Source of the DNA: Methanobacterium_B sp963825335
GTDB taxonomy: Archaea > Methanobacteriota > Methanobacteria > Methanobacteriales > Methanobacteriaceae
DNA length: 64,000 nt
NCBI GenBank assembly: GCA_963825335.1
Contig: CAWGSP010000002.1
Location: 186,001 to 250,000 of the forward strand
Reading direction: 5' to 3'
This document shows, one piece after another, positions 50,237-59,483 of the stretch. The position numbers and the translations under genes were made by a program. Positions within the stretch are counted from its first letter, which is position 1, and the number at the start of each line of letters is the position of its first letter. The notes under the pieces were generated by a model that had not been told where the DNA came from, did not search any database, and saw only the letters and a program-made list of their open reading frames with translations.

Positions 50237-51438
50237 GAAATATGGATACAATAAAAATGTTAAAGGACAGCTATCACATAATGCACAAAGACCTGCTAGG
50301 ACTCATGCGTAACCGGATGTCATTGGCTGCACTATTTATAATGCCAATAGCATTCCTCGTAATGTTCGGATTCATATTCCCAGGTGCCAGCACACCTACG
50401 AATATGCCGATCGGTGTCGTCGACCTCGATCACGGACAGGGAAGCAGTGCATTTATCGCAGAACTCAATGCTGCAAATAAATATACCAATAATACAATGA
50501 AGCTGCAAAACTTCACAAGTGTTGATGCAGCCAAGACACAGATCAACCAGGGCAAGCTGGACGGAATATTCATAATTCCTGCGGGTTTCACGTATAACAT
50601 GACGCACGGGCAACAGGCGAATGTGATCACATATGAAGATAATAGTAATCCACAGCTGTCAACACAGATGCAAAGCTTATCATCAGGTATCATCAGCGGT
50701 ATTAATAACCAACAGGCTGAGCTTAGCGTTGCAAAGATGGTCAACAGCACAAACCAAACAACAAATATCCAAACAGCAGCTGTAACACTATCTCCCTACA
50801 TCCAAAATATCCAAAAAGCAATACCAGGCCAAACTAATTACTTCGACTTCCTAGCACCAGGACTCATGATCATGATAGTGATGATGACGGTCATGACAGG
50901 AATCCCCGAAGCAATTTCAAAGGAGAAAGAATTGGGCACATTTGATGGGATGTTATCTGCACCGATAAGTCAGATATCCATTATTCTTGGAAAAACCGCA
51001 GCACTATGTGTGCGAGGGTTTGGTCAGGCCATATTGATACTCGTGTTGGCAATCGTATTCTTTGGAGTAACAATACAGGGAAGCATAATACTGGCATTCT
51101 TCATGCTCTTACTGGGTATATTCAGCTTTGTGGGAATCGGAATCGTGGCAGTTTCAATGTCAGAAGACCAAGCATCCGGTACAATGATAGTAAACTTATT
51201 AATGTTCCCGATGATGTTTTTAGCAGGAATATTCTATCCACTCCAACAGATGCCGTGGTTTATGCAGGACATATCTAAGTTCATCCCATTAACATATGCA
51301 GCCGATGCAATGCGTAAAATAATGCTCTTAAATGCAAATTTAAGTGATGTAATGACCCAAATCCTAATATTAATAGGTTTCGGTGTGGTTACCATGGCAA
51401 TAGCAATACCATTGTTCAGAAGATCCATGACCAGATAA
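50233..51438 (+). CDS. ABC-2 type exporter permease (DrrB/YhgE-like)
   Basis: The 401-residue protein has one N-terminal membrane segment (MSLAALFIMPIAFLVMFGFIF) and a large ~150-residue extracytoplasmic domain. Five C-terminal segments carry the ABC-2 consensus around EAISKEKELGTFDGMLSAPI. It starts with GTG overlapping the ATPase stop. It forms the exporter with the gene upstream. Substrate unknown. The 42-bp gap to the ferredoxin gene suggests the operon may continue. Confidence 0.9.
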   Translation: MRNMDTIKMLKDSYHIMHKDLLGLMRNRMSLAALFIMPIAFLVMFGFIFPGASTPTNMPIGVVDLDHGQGSSAFIAELNAANKYTNNTMKLQNFTSVDAAKTQINQGKLDGIFIIPAGFTYNMTHGQQANVITYEDNSNPQLSTQMQSLSSGIISGINNQQAELSVAKMVNSTNQTTNIQTAAVTLSPYIQNIQKAIPGQTNYFDFLAPGLMIMIVMMTVMTGIPEAISKEKELGTFDGMLSAPISQISIILGKTAALCVRGFGQAILILVLAIVFFGVTIQGSIILAFFMLLLGIFSFVGIGIVAVSMSEDQASGTMIVNLLMFPMMFLAGIFYPLQQMPWFMQDISKFIPLTYAADAMRKIMLLNANLSDVMTQILILIGFGVVTMAIAIPLFRRSMTR

Positions 51439-51480
51439 AACTGATCAAAATATAAAAATACAAAGGGAGGTGGTAAAAAA

Positions 51481-51708
51481 ATGAACCATATTTCAATTGA
51501 GATAGACGTAGAAAAATGCAAATCATGCCATAAATGTTCCGAAGAATGTATAAACGAGGTTCTTATAGACACAAATCTCGGATATAATGAATCAATCAAC
51601 AAAGCATCGGTCTTAGATGTTTCAAGTTGTTCATTATGTATGAAGTGTGTGGAGAACTGTACTGAAAATGCAATTGATTTGCAATACCCAATAAATCAGG
51701 TAATTTAA
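51481..51708 (+). CDS. Small 2[4Fe-4S] ferredoxin
   Basis: The 75-residue protein has CKSCHKCSEEC and CSLCMKCVENCTENAIDL, two CxxCxxCxxxC cluster motifs in a typical bacterial-type ferredoxin fold. The first motif is followed by INEVLID rather than the usual Pro. GGGAGGTGG lies seven bases before the ATG. It probably donates electrons to a partner. The next gene encodes an epoxyqueuosine-reductase-like domain lacking its own Fe-S clusters, which makes it a likely partner. Confidence 0.85.
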   Translation: MNHISIEIDVEKCKSCHKCSEECINEVLIDTNLGYNESINKASVLDVSSCSLCMKCVENCTENAIDLQYPINQVI

Positions 51709-51779
51709 ATCGCAACTAAAATCTTGAATTATTTACTCGAATAATTGAATCATGATAAAAATTTAAAAGGGACTAAACT

Positions 51780-52232
51780 ATGATGTTTGAGGAAACGATA
51801 AGAAAAATCATTGAAGATGAATGGGAGGACTATTACTTAGGCCTGGCAGACTTATCAGATATAAAAGATGTAAACGAATATGAATCGTTGATTGGTCTTT
51901 ATCCCAGAGCAATTTCAATAGGCCTTACTTTACCTTGCACCATCACAGACAAATCTGTTGATAACACAGATCTTTACAATGAAACTAACCTAAAATTAAA
52001 TAATATTACAACCTACCTAAGCAGTTTACTCGAAAATAATGGATATAAAGCCTTATCTGTGCCCAAATACGGCACCATGAGCAATGGGATCTTCAGTTCA
52101 CTGCATAATCTGGCAGCAAAGATTGCAAATCTCGGTGCTGTTGAAAAAGATATCAGCTTAAAGGATGAAATTGGCTTAGAAGTTAACTGGGGCACAGTAC
52201 TAACCAATGCCCCATCATCTGATATTCTATAA
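51780..52232 (+). CDS. Truncated epoxyqueuosine-reductase-like protein lacking Fe-S domain
   Basis: The 150-residue protein resembles the N-terminal catalytic part of QueG-like proteins: LYPRAISIGLTLP, LENNGYKALSVPK, LHNLAAKIANLGAVEKD, and ends at NWGTVLTNAPSSDIL. Full-length relatives continue at this point into the 4Fe-4S domain. Here the gene stops instead, and an MMF start with AAAAGGG upstream is used. It lies 71 bp after a ferredoxin gene and 19 bp before a methyltransferase gene, so the three are probably cotranscribed. A split version of a QueG-like reductase is inferred. Confidence 0.6.
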   Translation: MMFEETIRKIIEDEWEDYYLGLADLSDIKDVNEYESLIGLYPRAISIGLTLPCTITDKSVDNTDLYNETNLKLNNITTYLSSLLENNGYKALSVPKYGTMSNGIFSSLHNLAAKIANLGAVEKDISLKDEIGLEVNWGTVLTNAPSSDIL

Positions 52233-52251
52233 TTGTCTAGGAGGAAATTGA

Positions 52252-52815
52252 ATGTTTACACAATTAAGGTTGGATAGTTTAAACAAAAAAGCAGAGTCAC
52301 CTAAAAATAAACCCGAAGAAGTTGTATTAAATCTTAATATAGAGAAAGGAAATATAATTGCCGATATTGGTACTGGTGGAGGGTTTTTTACCTTTGAATT
52401 TTCAAAAGAAGTCGGTGATCACGGCAAGATTTATGCTGTTGATACAGACAAAAATGCATTGTCTTTCATAACAGATAAAGCAAAAAAGAGTGGCATTATG
52501 AATGTAAAACCTATATTGGCGGATGAAGGGTTGTTGTTGATGCCTGAAAAAGTTGATATCTTTTTTTTAAGAAATGTTTTTCATCACTTGCCCGATCGTG
52601 TGGGTTACTTTAAAAATCTGATTCAATTTCTCAAAGATGATGGAAAAATATTTATTATTGATTATGAAAAGAAAGGTTTCGGTCTCATGGGTATCTTTGG
52701 TCATTATACTAGTGTCGAAGATGAAATAAATATAATGGAAAAGGCTGGATTTTATGTGTCTGATCGATTTGATTGCCTACCAGAACAGTCTTTTATTGGT
52801 TACAAAATCAAATAA
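52252..52815 (+). CDS. Class I SAM-dependent methyltransferase
   Basis: The 187-residue protein has SAM motif I IADIGTGGGFFTFEFSKEVG, the acidic motif II YAVDTDKNAL, and VDIFFLRNVFHHLPDR followed by LKDDGKIFIIDYE. It fits the UbiE/ArsM-like Methyltransf_11/31 group. GGAGGAAATTGA is a strong ribosome-binding site. It is the last gene in the PadR-ABC-ferredoxin run. A 20-A tract follows its stop directly. Substrate unknown. Confidence 0.83.
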   Translation: MFTQLRLDSLNKKAESPKNKPEEVVLNLNIEKGNIIADIGTGGGFFTFEFSKEVGDHGKIYAVDTDKNALSFITDKAKKSGIMNVKPILADEGLLLMPEKVDIFFLRNVFHHLPDRVGYFKNLIQFLKDDGKIFIIDYEKKGFGLMGIFGHYTSVEDEINIMEKAGFYVSDRFDCLPEQSFIGYKIK

Positions 52816-52833
52816 AAAAAAAAAAAAAAAAAA
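52814..52833 (-). terminator. Possible terminator, 20-base homopolymer
   Basis: Twenty consecutive A on the plus strand give a T20 on the minus strand, about 130 bp beyond the cysteine desulfurase stop. Poly-T tracts end transcription in archaea, so this probably stops the NifS operon. Confidence 0.5.
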
Positions 52834-52966
52834 TTAAATATTTTTTATTAGATTCTATTCTAATATTTGTCATTTAAGACTGATAATAGTGGATAAAAAA
52901 TTAGATAAAAAAAAAATATAAAAATATTTTCAACAACAAATTCTTATAAAAATAAATTCTATTAAA

Positions 52967-54145
52967 CTATTTTTCTGATTTTATATTTCCCAATGGACTT
53001 ATTTTCCTTAAATTAGTTACTATTTCTACCAGTGCATCGGCTATGGCATCTACATCTTCCATTGTGTTGAAACGACCAAATGTCATTCTAACCGATCCAT
53101 GTGCCCTTTCAGGATCTCCGCCAATTCCCAGTATTACATGGCTTGCCTGCAGTGATCTGCTGAAGCACGCAGAACCAGTACTCACTGCAAAACCCCTCAT
53201 ATCTAAATGCAATGTGATGGATTCACCCTCAACATATTCAAAGGATATATTAGCATTTTGAGGTGTTCTTAGAATTGGATGACCATTCAATATCGTTTGA
53301 GGTATTTCAGACAAAACCCGTTCTATAACATGATCACGCATATCTTCGAGCATTCTATTTTCCTCTGTTGTAACGAGTTCAACAGCTCTTGCAAATCCCA
53401 CTGAACCCGGAATATTTTCGAGTCCTCCTCGTTTATTGAATTCCTGAAATCCGCCATCAAGCCATTTCATTATGGGAGTACCACTCCTTATGTAAAGTGC
53501 TCCAATTCCAGATGGGCCGTGGATTGTGTGGGCTGAAATTGTTATCAAATCTACTGGAATTTCATTAACATCCAATGGTAATTTGGTGAATGTGTGGGTA
53601 GCATCGGTGTGGAAAATGATACCATTTTCCTTACATATCTCACCTATGGCTTTGATGTTCTGTACACTTCCAATCTCCTGGTTAGCGTGTTGTACAGATA
53701 CCAGAATTGTATCTTCTCTAATAGTTTCTTTTAAAATATTGGGATCAACCAATCCATATTCATCAACTTCAAGATATGTGACGTCAAATCCATATTTTTC
53801 TAGGGCTTTAGCACTGTTTAAAACCGGAAAATCTTCTATAACAGATACTATGATATGTGAGCCTTTTTTGGTCTTTGCCATCGCAACACCCTTAACAGCC
53901 GTGTTAGATGATTCTGAGCTTCCTGATGTGAAAATAATTTCTTTAACTTCAGCCCCCAATGCACCAGCAATTACTTCCCTACTCTTTTCAAGCGCTTCTC
54001 TGGCCTCAATACCCATCGAATAACCTGTTTCAGATGTAGGTATGGCATATTTATCAAAAAAGTAAGGATTCATTGAATCTAAAACCTTTTGATCCATTCT
54101 GGTGATCGAAGCGTTATCAAGGTATACATATTTATTCGACATCAT
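52967..54145 (-). CDS. nifS: Cysteine desulfurase, NifS/IscS family
   Basis: The 392-residue PLP enzyme begins MMSNKYVYLDNASITRMD. The lysine-containing PLP site is in TISAHTIHGPSGIGALYIR, with His in place of Lys at one expected position (SAHKxHGPKG in typical NifS), so the lysine is not obvious. The catalytic Cys is in STGSACFSRSLQ. It moves sulfur from cysteine to acceptors. AGGAGGAACTT directly before the ATG at 54145 decides the start. It is downstream of DsrE-like and TusA-like genes on the same strand, suggesting a sulfur relay. Confidence 0.82.
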   Translation of the reverse strand: MMSNKYVYLDNASITRMDQKVLDSMNPYFFDKYAIPTSETGYSMGIEAREALEKSREVIAGALGAEVKEIIFTSGSSESSNTAVKGVAMAKTKKGSHIIVSVIEDFPVLNSAKALEKYGFDVTYLEVDEYGLVDPNILKETIREDTILVSVQHANQEIGSVQNIKAIGEICKENGIIFHTDATHTFTKLPLDVNEIPVDLITISAHTIHGPSGIGALYIRSGTPIMKWLDGGFQEFNKRGGLENIPGSVGFARAVELVTTEENRMLEDMRDHVIERVLSEIPQTILNGHPILRTPQNANISFEYVEGESITLHLDMRGFAVSTGSACFSRSLQASHVILGIGGDPERAHGSVRMTFGRFNTMEDVDAIADALVEIVTNLRKISPLGNIKSEK

Positions 54146-54193
54146 AAGTTCCTCCTGTACCATAGAACATTTAAAGATAACGAAAATATTTAG

Positions 54194-54631
54194 TTATATG
54201 AACAAAGTGATCTTAGATTCCCTTGCTTCCTGGATATATGTACCTACAGCACCATAATCATCTATTAAATCCTGGTTAAGGTCGTCTTTACTGACACCCA
54301 TGATCTCCATGGTCATTTCACAGGCTATCACCTTTCCGCCCAATTCCTTAAAATCTTTGAATAAATGTTCAAGGGATGCAACATTTGCTTTTTTCATTCT
54401 GCGGTTGATCATCCACTTTCCAAGTCCCAAGAAATGCATTTTGGATAGTGGACCCTTATCAAGACCACCTTTTTGCAGACGTTCTAGTCCCCAAAAGGTA
54501 AAAAACAACGATGCATCCATACCCATAGATAAAGCACCGTTTGAAACAATGAGGGCACTGTATATTTTGTCCATGTCTCCACTGTGAACTATTATGGTAG
54601 ATTTATCTGGTTTCTTAGTTTCGTTGACCAT
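54194..54631 (-). CDS. DsrE/DsrF-like sulfur-carrier-type protein
   Basis: The 145-residue protein matches the DsrE/DsrF/DrsH-like family (TIIVHSGDMDKIYSALIVSNGALSMGMDASLFFTFWGLERL). It has one Cys in GGKVIACEMTMEIMGV at the place where this family carries its conserved cysteine. GGTGGTGA precedes the ATG and lies in the 11-bp gap after TusA, so the two genes are coupled. It probably passes or stores persulfide sulfur. It contains a basic helix INRRMKKANVASL. Confidence 0.82.
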   Translation of the reverse strand: MVNETKKPDKSTIIVHSGDMDKIYSALIVSNGALSMGMDASLFFTFWGLERLQKGGLDKGPLSKMHFLGLGKWMINRRMKKANVASLEHLFKDFKELGGKVIACEMTMEIMGVSKDDLNQDLIDDYGAVGTYIQEARESKITLFI

Positions 54632-54642
54632 TATTTCACCAC

Positions 54643-54864
54643 CTATTTACGAATTTTAATATGCCATACCCCATCCTTTTCGGTTACATCAACTAACTCC
54701 GAACCCAATGATTCAATCGCCATTGGAATTTCCTTTTTTGAAGCAGGATGTGTGCCAATTATCTCTACAATTTCACCTGGTGAAGCTTTTCTCAATGCTT
54801 TCCTCATTTCAACTAGGGGCACAGGGCATGTTTCACCGGTAACATCAACTTTCGCATCTGTCAA
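54643..54864 (-). CDS. tusA: TusA/SirA-like sulfurtransferase
   Basis: The 73-residue protein has the TusA signature DVTGETCPVPLVEMRKAL, with the CPxP cysteine that carries persulfide. It begins with TTG (LTDAKVDV), and GAGGTGAT five bases upstream makes this start convincing. In the family it relays sulfur from a cysteine desulfurase. It is the first gene of a TusA-DsrE-NifS run. Confidence 0.88.
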   Translation of the reverse strand: MTDAKVDVTGETCPVPLVEMRKALRKASPGEIVEIIGTHPASKKEIPMAIESLGSELVDVTEKDGVWHIKIRK

Positions 54865-55234
54865 GATGTATCACCTCAAAATGGTTGTAATATTAGTTTT
54901 AATTAACAATAGTTATATTATATTTTTTGAAGCACATAAATTTTTTCAAAAAAAATAACACCTCATATCAACATTTATATGATCAGATGATTAACACTAA
55001 CATGAATTGGTATTAACAACTTGCAAACAGAAATTTTATTATAATATCTGAAAATACAGATGAAATTGTTACGAATCAAACAAAACTTATCGAAGAGGTA
55101 TTAATTTTTAAAACCTTTGATAAACAATAGGATCAATATATATTAGAAAAAAATGAATATATCATAGAATAAAATATTTGTAAAAATTTCAATTGCGATT
55201 TTGGATAAAAAAAGATAATATGGAAGTGAAAGCT
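54865..55234. other. Divergent AT-rich intergenic region
   Basis: No gene, repeat or clear operator is seen between the TusA gene and the DUF5518-like gene, only AT-rich sequence. Upstream TTG and ATG codons at 55193 and 55220 in the next frame lack ribosome-binding sites. Confidence 0.4.
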
Positions 55235-55636
55235 ATGGTTGAACGAAAACCATTGATCTTAGGTATAATATTTACTCTAGCAATATATTTGATATTCTTG
55301 CTCTCTAATGGAGGGGCAATGATCTCTTTAATAGGATTTATATTGGCCGGGGTTCTAGTTGGATTTATTATTGATACAAAGATAGACGCCAAAGACAAAG
55401 TTGTATATTCACTGGTACACGGTGCAATTTTAGGTGTAGTGGCCGGAGTAATAACTGTAATAATATTAATAATAGAGTTATTTGCTTCAGGATTAGGTGC
55501 TTATTTAGGTTCTTCACTCGTAGTATCCGTGTTGATAATTCTCGTTTACGATATCATCGCCGCAATAGTTGGTGTCTTGATTGGAAACTTTAGTAACGAC
55601 GAATATTTAAAACATTCAGAGCCAATTGAAGAATAA
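55235..55636 (+). CDS. DUF5518-like small membrane protein
   Basis: The 133-residue protein has four hydrophobic segments (KPLILGIIFTLAIYLIFLL; MISLIGFILAGVLVGFII; ILGVVAGVITVIILIIELF; LVVSVLIILVYDIIAAIVGVLIG) and a charged tail. This matches the small archaeal DUF5518 group of unknown function. GGAAGTGA before ATG 55235 supports this start. It stands alone. Confidence 0.65.
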   Translation: MVERKPLILGIIFTLAIYLIFLLSNGGAMISLIGFILAGVLVGFIIDTKIDAKDKVVYSLVHGAILGVVAGVITVIILIIELFASGLGAYLGSSLVVSVLIILVYDIIAAIVGVLIGNFSNDEYLKHSEPIEE

Positions 55637-55920
55637 ATTCATTCAAATATTTTTTTAAATTAAATCCAATACTTTATTTTTTTTTATAATCAGTTGATTT
55701 GAAGTACTAAATTTTCATTATATTTACTACATTATCCATTCGATCCTATATGCGGATGAATTCGTTTTGACATACTTAACCCGAGTTAAACAAGTTATGG
55801 CTGCCCTAAACCGACTGAGATGATTCTTAGGTAATAAATGATTTGTACAACAAAAAAAATATTTGTTATTAAACTGATAAGAAAACATGATAAGAAAATT
55901 TTTTGTTCGGTGAAAAAATT

Positions 55921-56607
55921 ATGAAATATATCACACTCTCCTATGCTATCGAAAAAGATTCAATAGTCCATATAGGACTGAAGAATCCTGAATTAATCCC
56001 TAATAACCAAATTTCCAAGGGAAATGGATATAATACATACATCATAAAAGTCGAAAACCATTCGGGTACACACGTAGATGCTCCAAAACATTTCATCGAA
56101 GATGGCAAACCCATATCCGAATATATAGAACACGATCTAATCTTCAATAATCCATTAATAATAGACATTCCAAAAACAGATAATCAACTCATAGAAGTAG
56201 ATGACATATCCAAAATAGATTTAACCGGGATCGACTGTGTTATTTTTAAAACGGGATTTGAAAAATTTCATGATGGTGATCCAGAGAAATATTTAACGCA
56301 AAATCCTGGAATATCACCCGATACAATCTTATGGATCAGGAAAAACTTTAAGGATGTTCGTTGTTTGGGTATTGACTGCATTTCAATTTCCTGCTATCAA
56401 AAACCAGATTTAGGCAGTGAATCACATTTAAATGCGTTCAATACAGGTCATGACCTAGGTCAACCACTGCTACTAATTGAAGACTTGAAACTGAAGAATA
56501 TCAAAAAAGAAGAGCCAATACAAAATATCATTGTTGTACCATGGCAGATCAATGGAATTGATAGTGCTCCATGTACCGTACTCGGAATCGTGAAAATAAC
56601 CAGATAA
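55921..56607 (+). CDS. Cyclase-family protein (kynurenine formamidase-like hydrolase)
   Basis: The 228-residue protein has the metal-binding HSGTHVDAPKHF motif at ~43-54 and a conserved-looking SYAIEKDS start. The CLGIDCISISC segment and later HLNAFNTGHDLGQPLLLIEDL fit the cyclase family (PF04199). These metallohydrolases act on amide or lactam substrates. GGTGA is seven bases before ATG 55921; a TTG at 55903 is less likely. It is monocistronic. Confidence 0.83.
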   Translation: MKYITLSYAIEKDSIVHIGLKNPELIPNNQISKGNGYNTYIIKVENHSGTHVDAPKHFIEDGKPISEYIEHDLIFNNPLIIDIPKTDNQLIEVDDISKIDLTGIDCVIFKTGFEKFHDGDPEKYLTQNPGISPDTILWIRKNFKDVRCLGIDCISISCYQKPDLGSESHLNAFNTGHDLGQPLLLIEDLKLKNIKKEEPIQNIIVVPWQINGIDSAPCTVLGIVKITR

Positions 56608-57082
56608 ACCTCACTAGGAGTAGTGTACAAACTCAACAAAAATAATAAATCCCTGTTTAAATTAAAACAGTAATTAGATTGTATTATCTTAAAAAATATT
56701 CATAATCAATTTTTTGTATATTTTTTTTTGGGAAAAATCGTTACAAACATGAATCTTCCTCAAATATTCACAACAATGAATTAGCCATGATTGATAAGAT
56801 CATAATTGGGGAAGTAATCATCAAGGCTCGATTCTGTTTTGGATTCAAAAACTATGATATAGAACATCTATCAACTGCATAAAAAGAAGATTACCCATAA
56901 AAAAAATAAATTTTAGGTTAATGTACCATTAGGTTTTACTAATCTGAAGTTTTTAGGAAACTATTTTTTTTATCTATTTTCATCTTATACAACAGTTAAA
57001 TATATAAGCAAAAATTATAACATTATACAATTTAAATTATTTTTATCGATGGGACAACCATAAACCACATGGGTTGATTAAC
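56608..57082. other. AT-rich intergenic region
   Basis: No gene or convincing element is seen. T-rich runs around 56709-56731 may end transcription of the cyclase gene. Confidence 0.4.
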
Positions 57083-58663
57083 GTGACAAAAAATCTGATT
57101 CTAAAAGATTCCTTAAAGTGGACAAATATGCACAAAGTCCCAGATACTGAAACAAAAAAATTAGAAAAATCACTTAGGTTATTGGATTCCATATTAGGGT
57201 CATCAGGTGTTGCCATATTTGTGACAGACATGAATGGTACGATTGAAAAGTGGAACCAAGCTTCACAAAACATGTATGGATATCTTCCTGATGAAATAAT
57301 CGGAAAATCCTTTTCGATTCTAATATCAAACAATGACGGGGATATTTCACAATTTTTAAACAGGATCAAAAATAGTGAATCCATAGAGTACCTCGAAACA
57401 GAATGTACTAAAAAAAATGGGAAGCCAGTAGATGTCCTGTTGTTCATGTCTCCAATTTTTGATCCGAATGGAAAGGTTATTGGTATCTCAACAATATCGA
57501 CTGACATCACAGTAGAGAAAAAGATTGAAATGGATCTAAAAGAGTGTAACGAGAAATTCAGAGAGATATTGGACAACGCCAACGATATGATCGCTTTAAA
57601 TGAAATGGAAGAAAATGGAATGCCTGGAAAATTCATTGAAATCAATAAAATAGGAATTGAAAGGCTGGGTTATAGTAGGGAAGAATTTTTAAATATGACT
57701 CCTCAGGATATAGTTACACCAGAAAAGCAATCCGAAATATCAATAAATGCAGAAAACCTTCGTGAAAAAAGAAACAACCAGTTTAGGATTATCCATTTAA
57801 CAAAAGATGGGAAAACTATACCTGTTGAAATAAATAACCATTTATTCATACAAAATGGAAAAACTGTTGCTCTGGCCATCTCTCGTGACATCACTGAAAG
57901 GATAGAAGCCGAAAAGACTATGAAAGAATATCAGCATGACCTCGAGAAACAAGTCAAAAAGCGTACAGAAGAACTAGCAAAGTCTAACAATGAACTAGAA
58001 AATTTTGCATACATAGCATCTCACGACCTGCGCGAACCATTAAGAACGATAACAAGCTTTTTACAGTTATTAGAAAAACAGTACAAAGATCAACTTGACG
58101 ATGATGCTAATGATTTCATTGAGTTTGCAGTAAATGGGGCCAAACGTTTGGATGATATGATATACGACCTCCTCGAGTACTCAAAAATAACGAGTCATGA
58201 AAGAATTTTTGAGCAAGTGAATTGTGAAAAAATCTTCAATGAAGCATTAATGAACCTTAAAGTCTCAATAGATGAAACTGATGCTGTTATCACCCATGAT
58301 CCTTTACCAACAATTAATGGAGATGAACAATTAATTTTACAACTATTCCAAAATCTACTCAGCAATGCTATAAAATATCATGGAGAAGAAATTCCTCGAA
58401 TCCATCTCTCTGTTGTTAAGAAACAGGACCATTATCTTTTCTCACTAAATGATAATGGTATAGGAATGGATCCAAAACACTCAAAAAAAATCTTCACAAT
58501 ATTCCAGCGATTAAATGGAAGGGGAGAATACGAAGGTACAGGAATTGGACTTGCCATTTCTCAAAAAATTGTCCAGCAACACGGCGGAGAAATATGGGCC
58601 GAATCAAAACCCGGAGAAGGATCCACATTTCATTTCACTATGTTTGATAAGTTATCCAACTAA
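57083..58663 (+). CDS. Cytosolic PAS-PAS sensor histidine kinase
   Basis: The ~526-residue protein has no membrane segment. Two PAS domains cover ~35-150 (VAIFVTDMNGTIEKWNQASQNMYGYLPDE) and ~160-275. A coiled coil follows (~275-310), then HisKA with the phospho-acceptor in FAYIASHDLREPLRTITSFL, and HATPase with NLLSNAIKYHGEE, DNGIGMD and GTGIGLAISQKIVQQHGG. I chose GTG 57083 because of GGGTTGAT upstream; a TTG at 57074 and an ATG at 57128 are alternatives. No response regulator is near. Confidence 0.87.
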   Translation: MTKNLILKDSLKWTNMHKVPDTETKKLEKSLRLLDSILGSSGVAIFVTDMNGTIEKWNQASQNMYGYLPDEIIGKSFSILISNNDGDISQFLNRIKNSESIEYLETECTKKNGKPVDVLLFMSPIFDPNGKVIGISTISTDITVEKKIEMDLKECNEKFREILDNANDMIALNEMEENGMPGKFIEINKIGIERLGYSREEFLNMTPQDIVTPEKQSEISINAENLREKRNNQFRIIHLTKDGKTIPVEINNHLFIQNGKTVALAISRDITERIEAEKTMKEYQHDLEKQVKKRTEELAKSNNELENFAYIASHDLREPLRTITSFLQLLEKQYKDQLDDDANDFIEFAVNGAKRLDDMIYDLLEYSKITSHERIFEQVNCEKIFNEALMNLKVSIDETDAVITHDPLPTINGDEQLILQLFQNLLSNAIKYHGEEIPRIHLSVVKKQDHYLFSLNDNGIGMDPKHSKKIFTIFQRLNGRGEYEGTGIGLAISQKIVQQHGGEIWAESKPGEGSTFHFTMFDKLSN

Positions 58664-58949
58664 AACAAATATCTGTTAAACCAATAAATTTGATGTATTA
58701 AAAAAATTATTAACGGTTCAAATATGCCTTAATATCTAAAGAACTGGATTCTTTTTTAATTTATCTATTTTTCTGAGAATTTTAAACCATCCACCCTTTT
58801 ATTTGACTATAAATACAATTTAAACAATTAAAAGTATTATTTTGAATAGATGCTAATAAATAAAAACTTTAATTATTTTTAGATATGACCGATGTTTGAA
58901 ATTAAAAAAAATAATAGATTTAATATCATTTTAAAATAAAATTTTAAGA

Positions 58950-59024
58950 TGCTCCGGCCGGGATTCGAACCCGAGTCTTCGCCTCGAGAGGGCGAAATGA
59001 TTGGCCGGACTACACTACCGGAGC
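58950..59024 (-). tRNA. tRNA-Glu (anticodon CTC)
   Basis: On the minus strand a cloverleaf forms: 7-bp acceptor GCTCCGG/CCGGAGC, an anticodon arm TCGCC-CTCTCGA-GGCGA with CTC at positions 34-36, and a T arm with GGTTCGAATCC. The discriminator is A; no CCA is encoded. It reads the Glu codon GAG. Confidence 0.92.
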
Positions 59025-59483
59025 AAGTGAATATTAAAATATCATATTACACCCATATAAATCTTGCTGAAAAACTCAAACAATTCTGGGAGATCGTATG
59101 GTCTTGGAAAACTGCAACTTGATGAATAAATAAATTTACTAAAAAAAATCACACTGTTCTATATTACAATAATATAAACCTGACATAAGATTTTGAATGC
59201 TTTTTAATCTATTTTCTATGTACTGCTACTGATGATAATAATAATAATGATGAAAATTTTTCCCTATTCTCGGGAGTAATGTTATGCGTATTTAGATCTT
59301 TCTCGCGAGCTCATATTTATCACCAAACTCTCATCAACCATATCCATTAATTAGATCTAATTATATTAGATCAATGATATATGATACTTCGATAAGAAAT
59401 ATTATGATATCATGAAAAAATAATAAATATTTTATTAATTTAGTTTTAACAAGGACAAAATTAGGCAATAATAGGTGCATAAG
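59025..59483. other. Divergent intergenic region
   Basis: Apart from the tRNA promoter, only AT-rich sequence and short palindromes (CTCGCGAG near 59303; repeated TTAGATC words around 59350-59371) are visible. No gene is supported. Confidence 0.4.
59052..59064 (-). promoter_or_regulatory. TATA box of the tRNA-Glu gene
   Basis: On the minus strand ATTTATATGGG lies about 30-40 bases before the mature tRNA 5' end, the usual place for an archaeal tRNA promoter. Confidence 0.55.
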
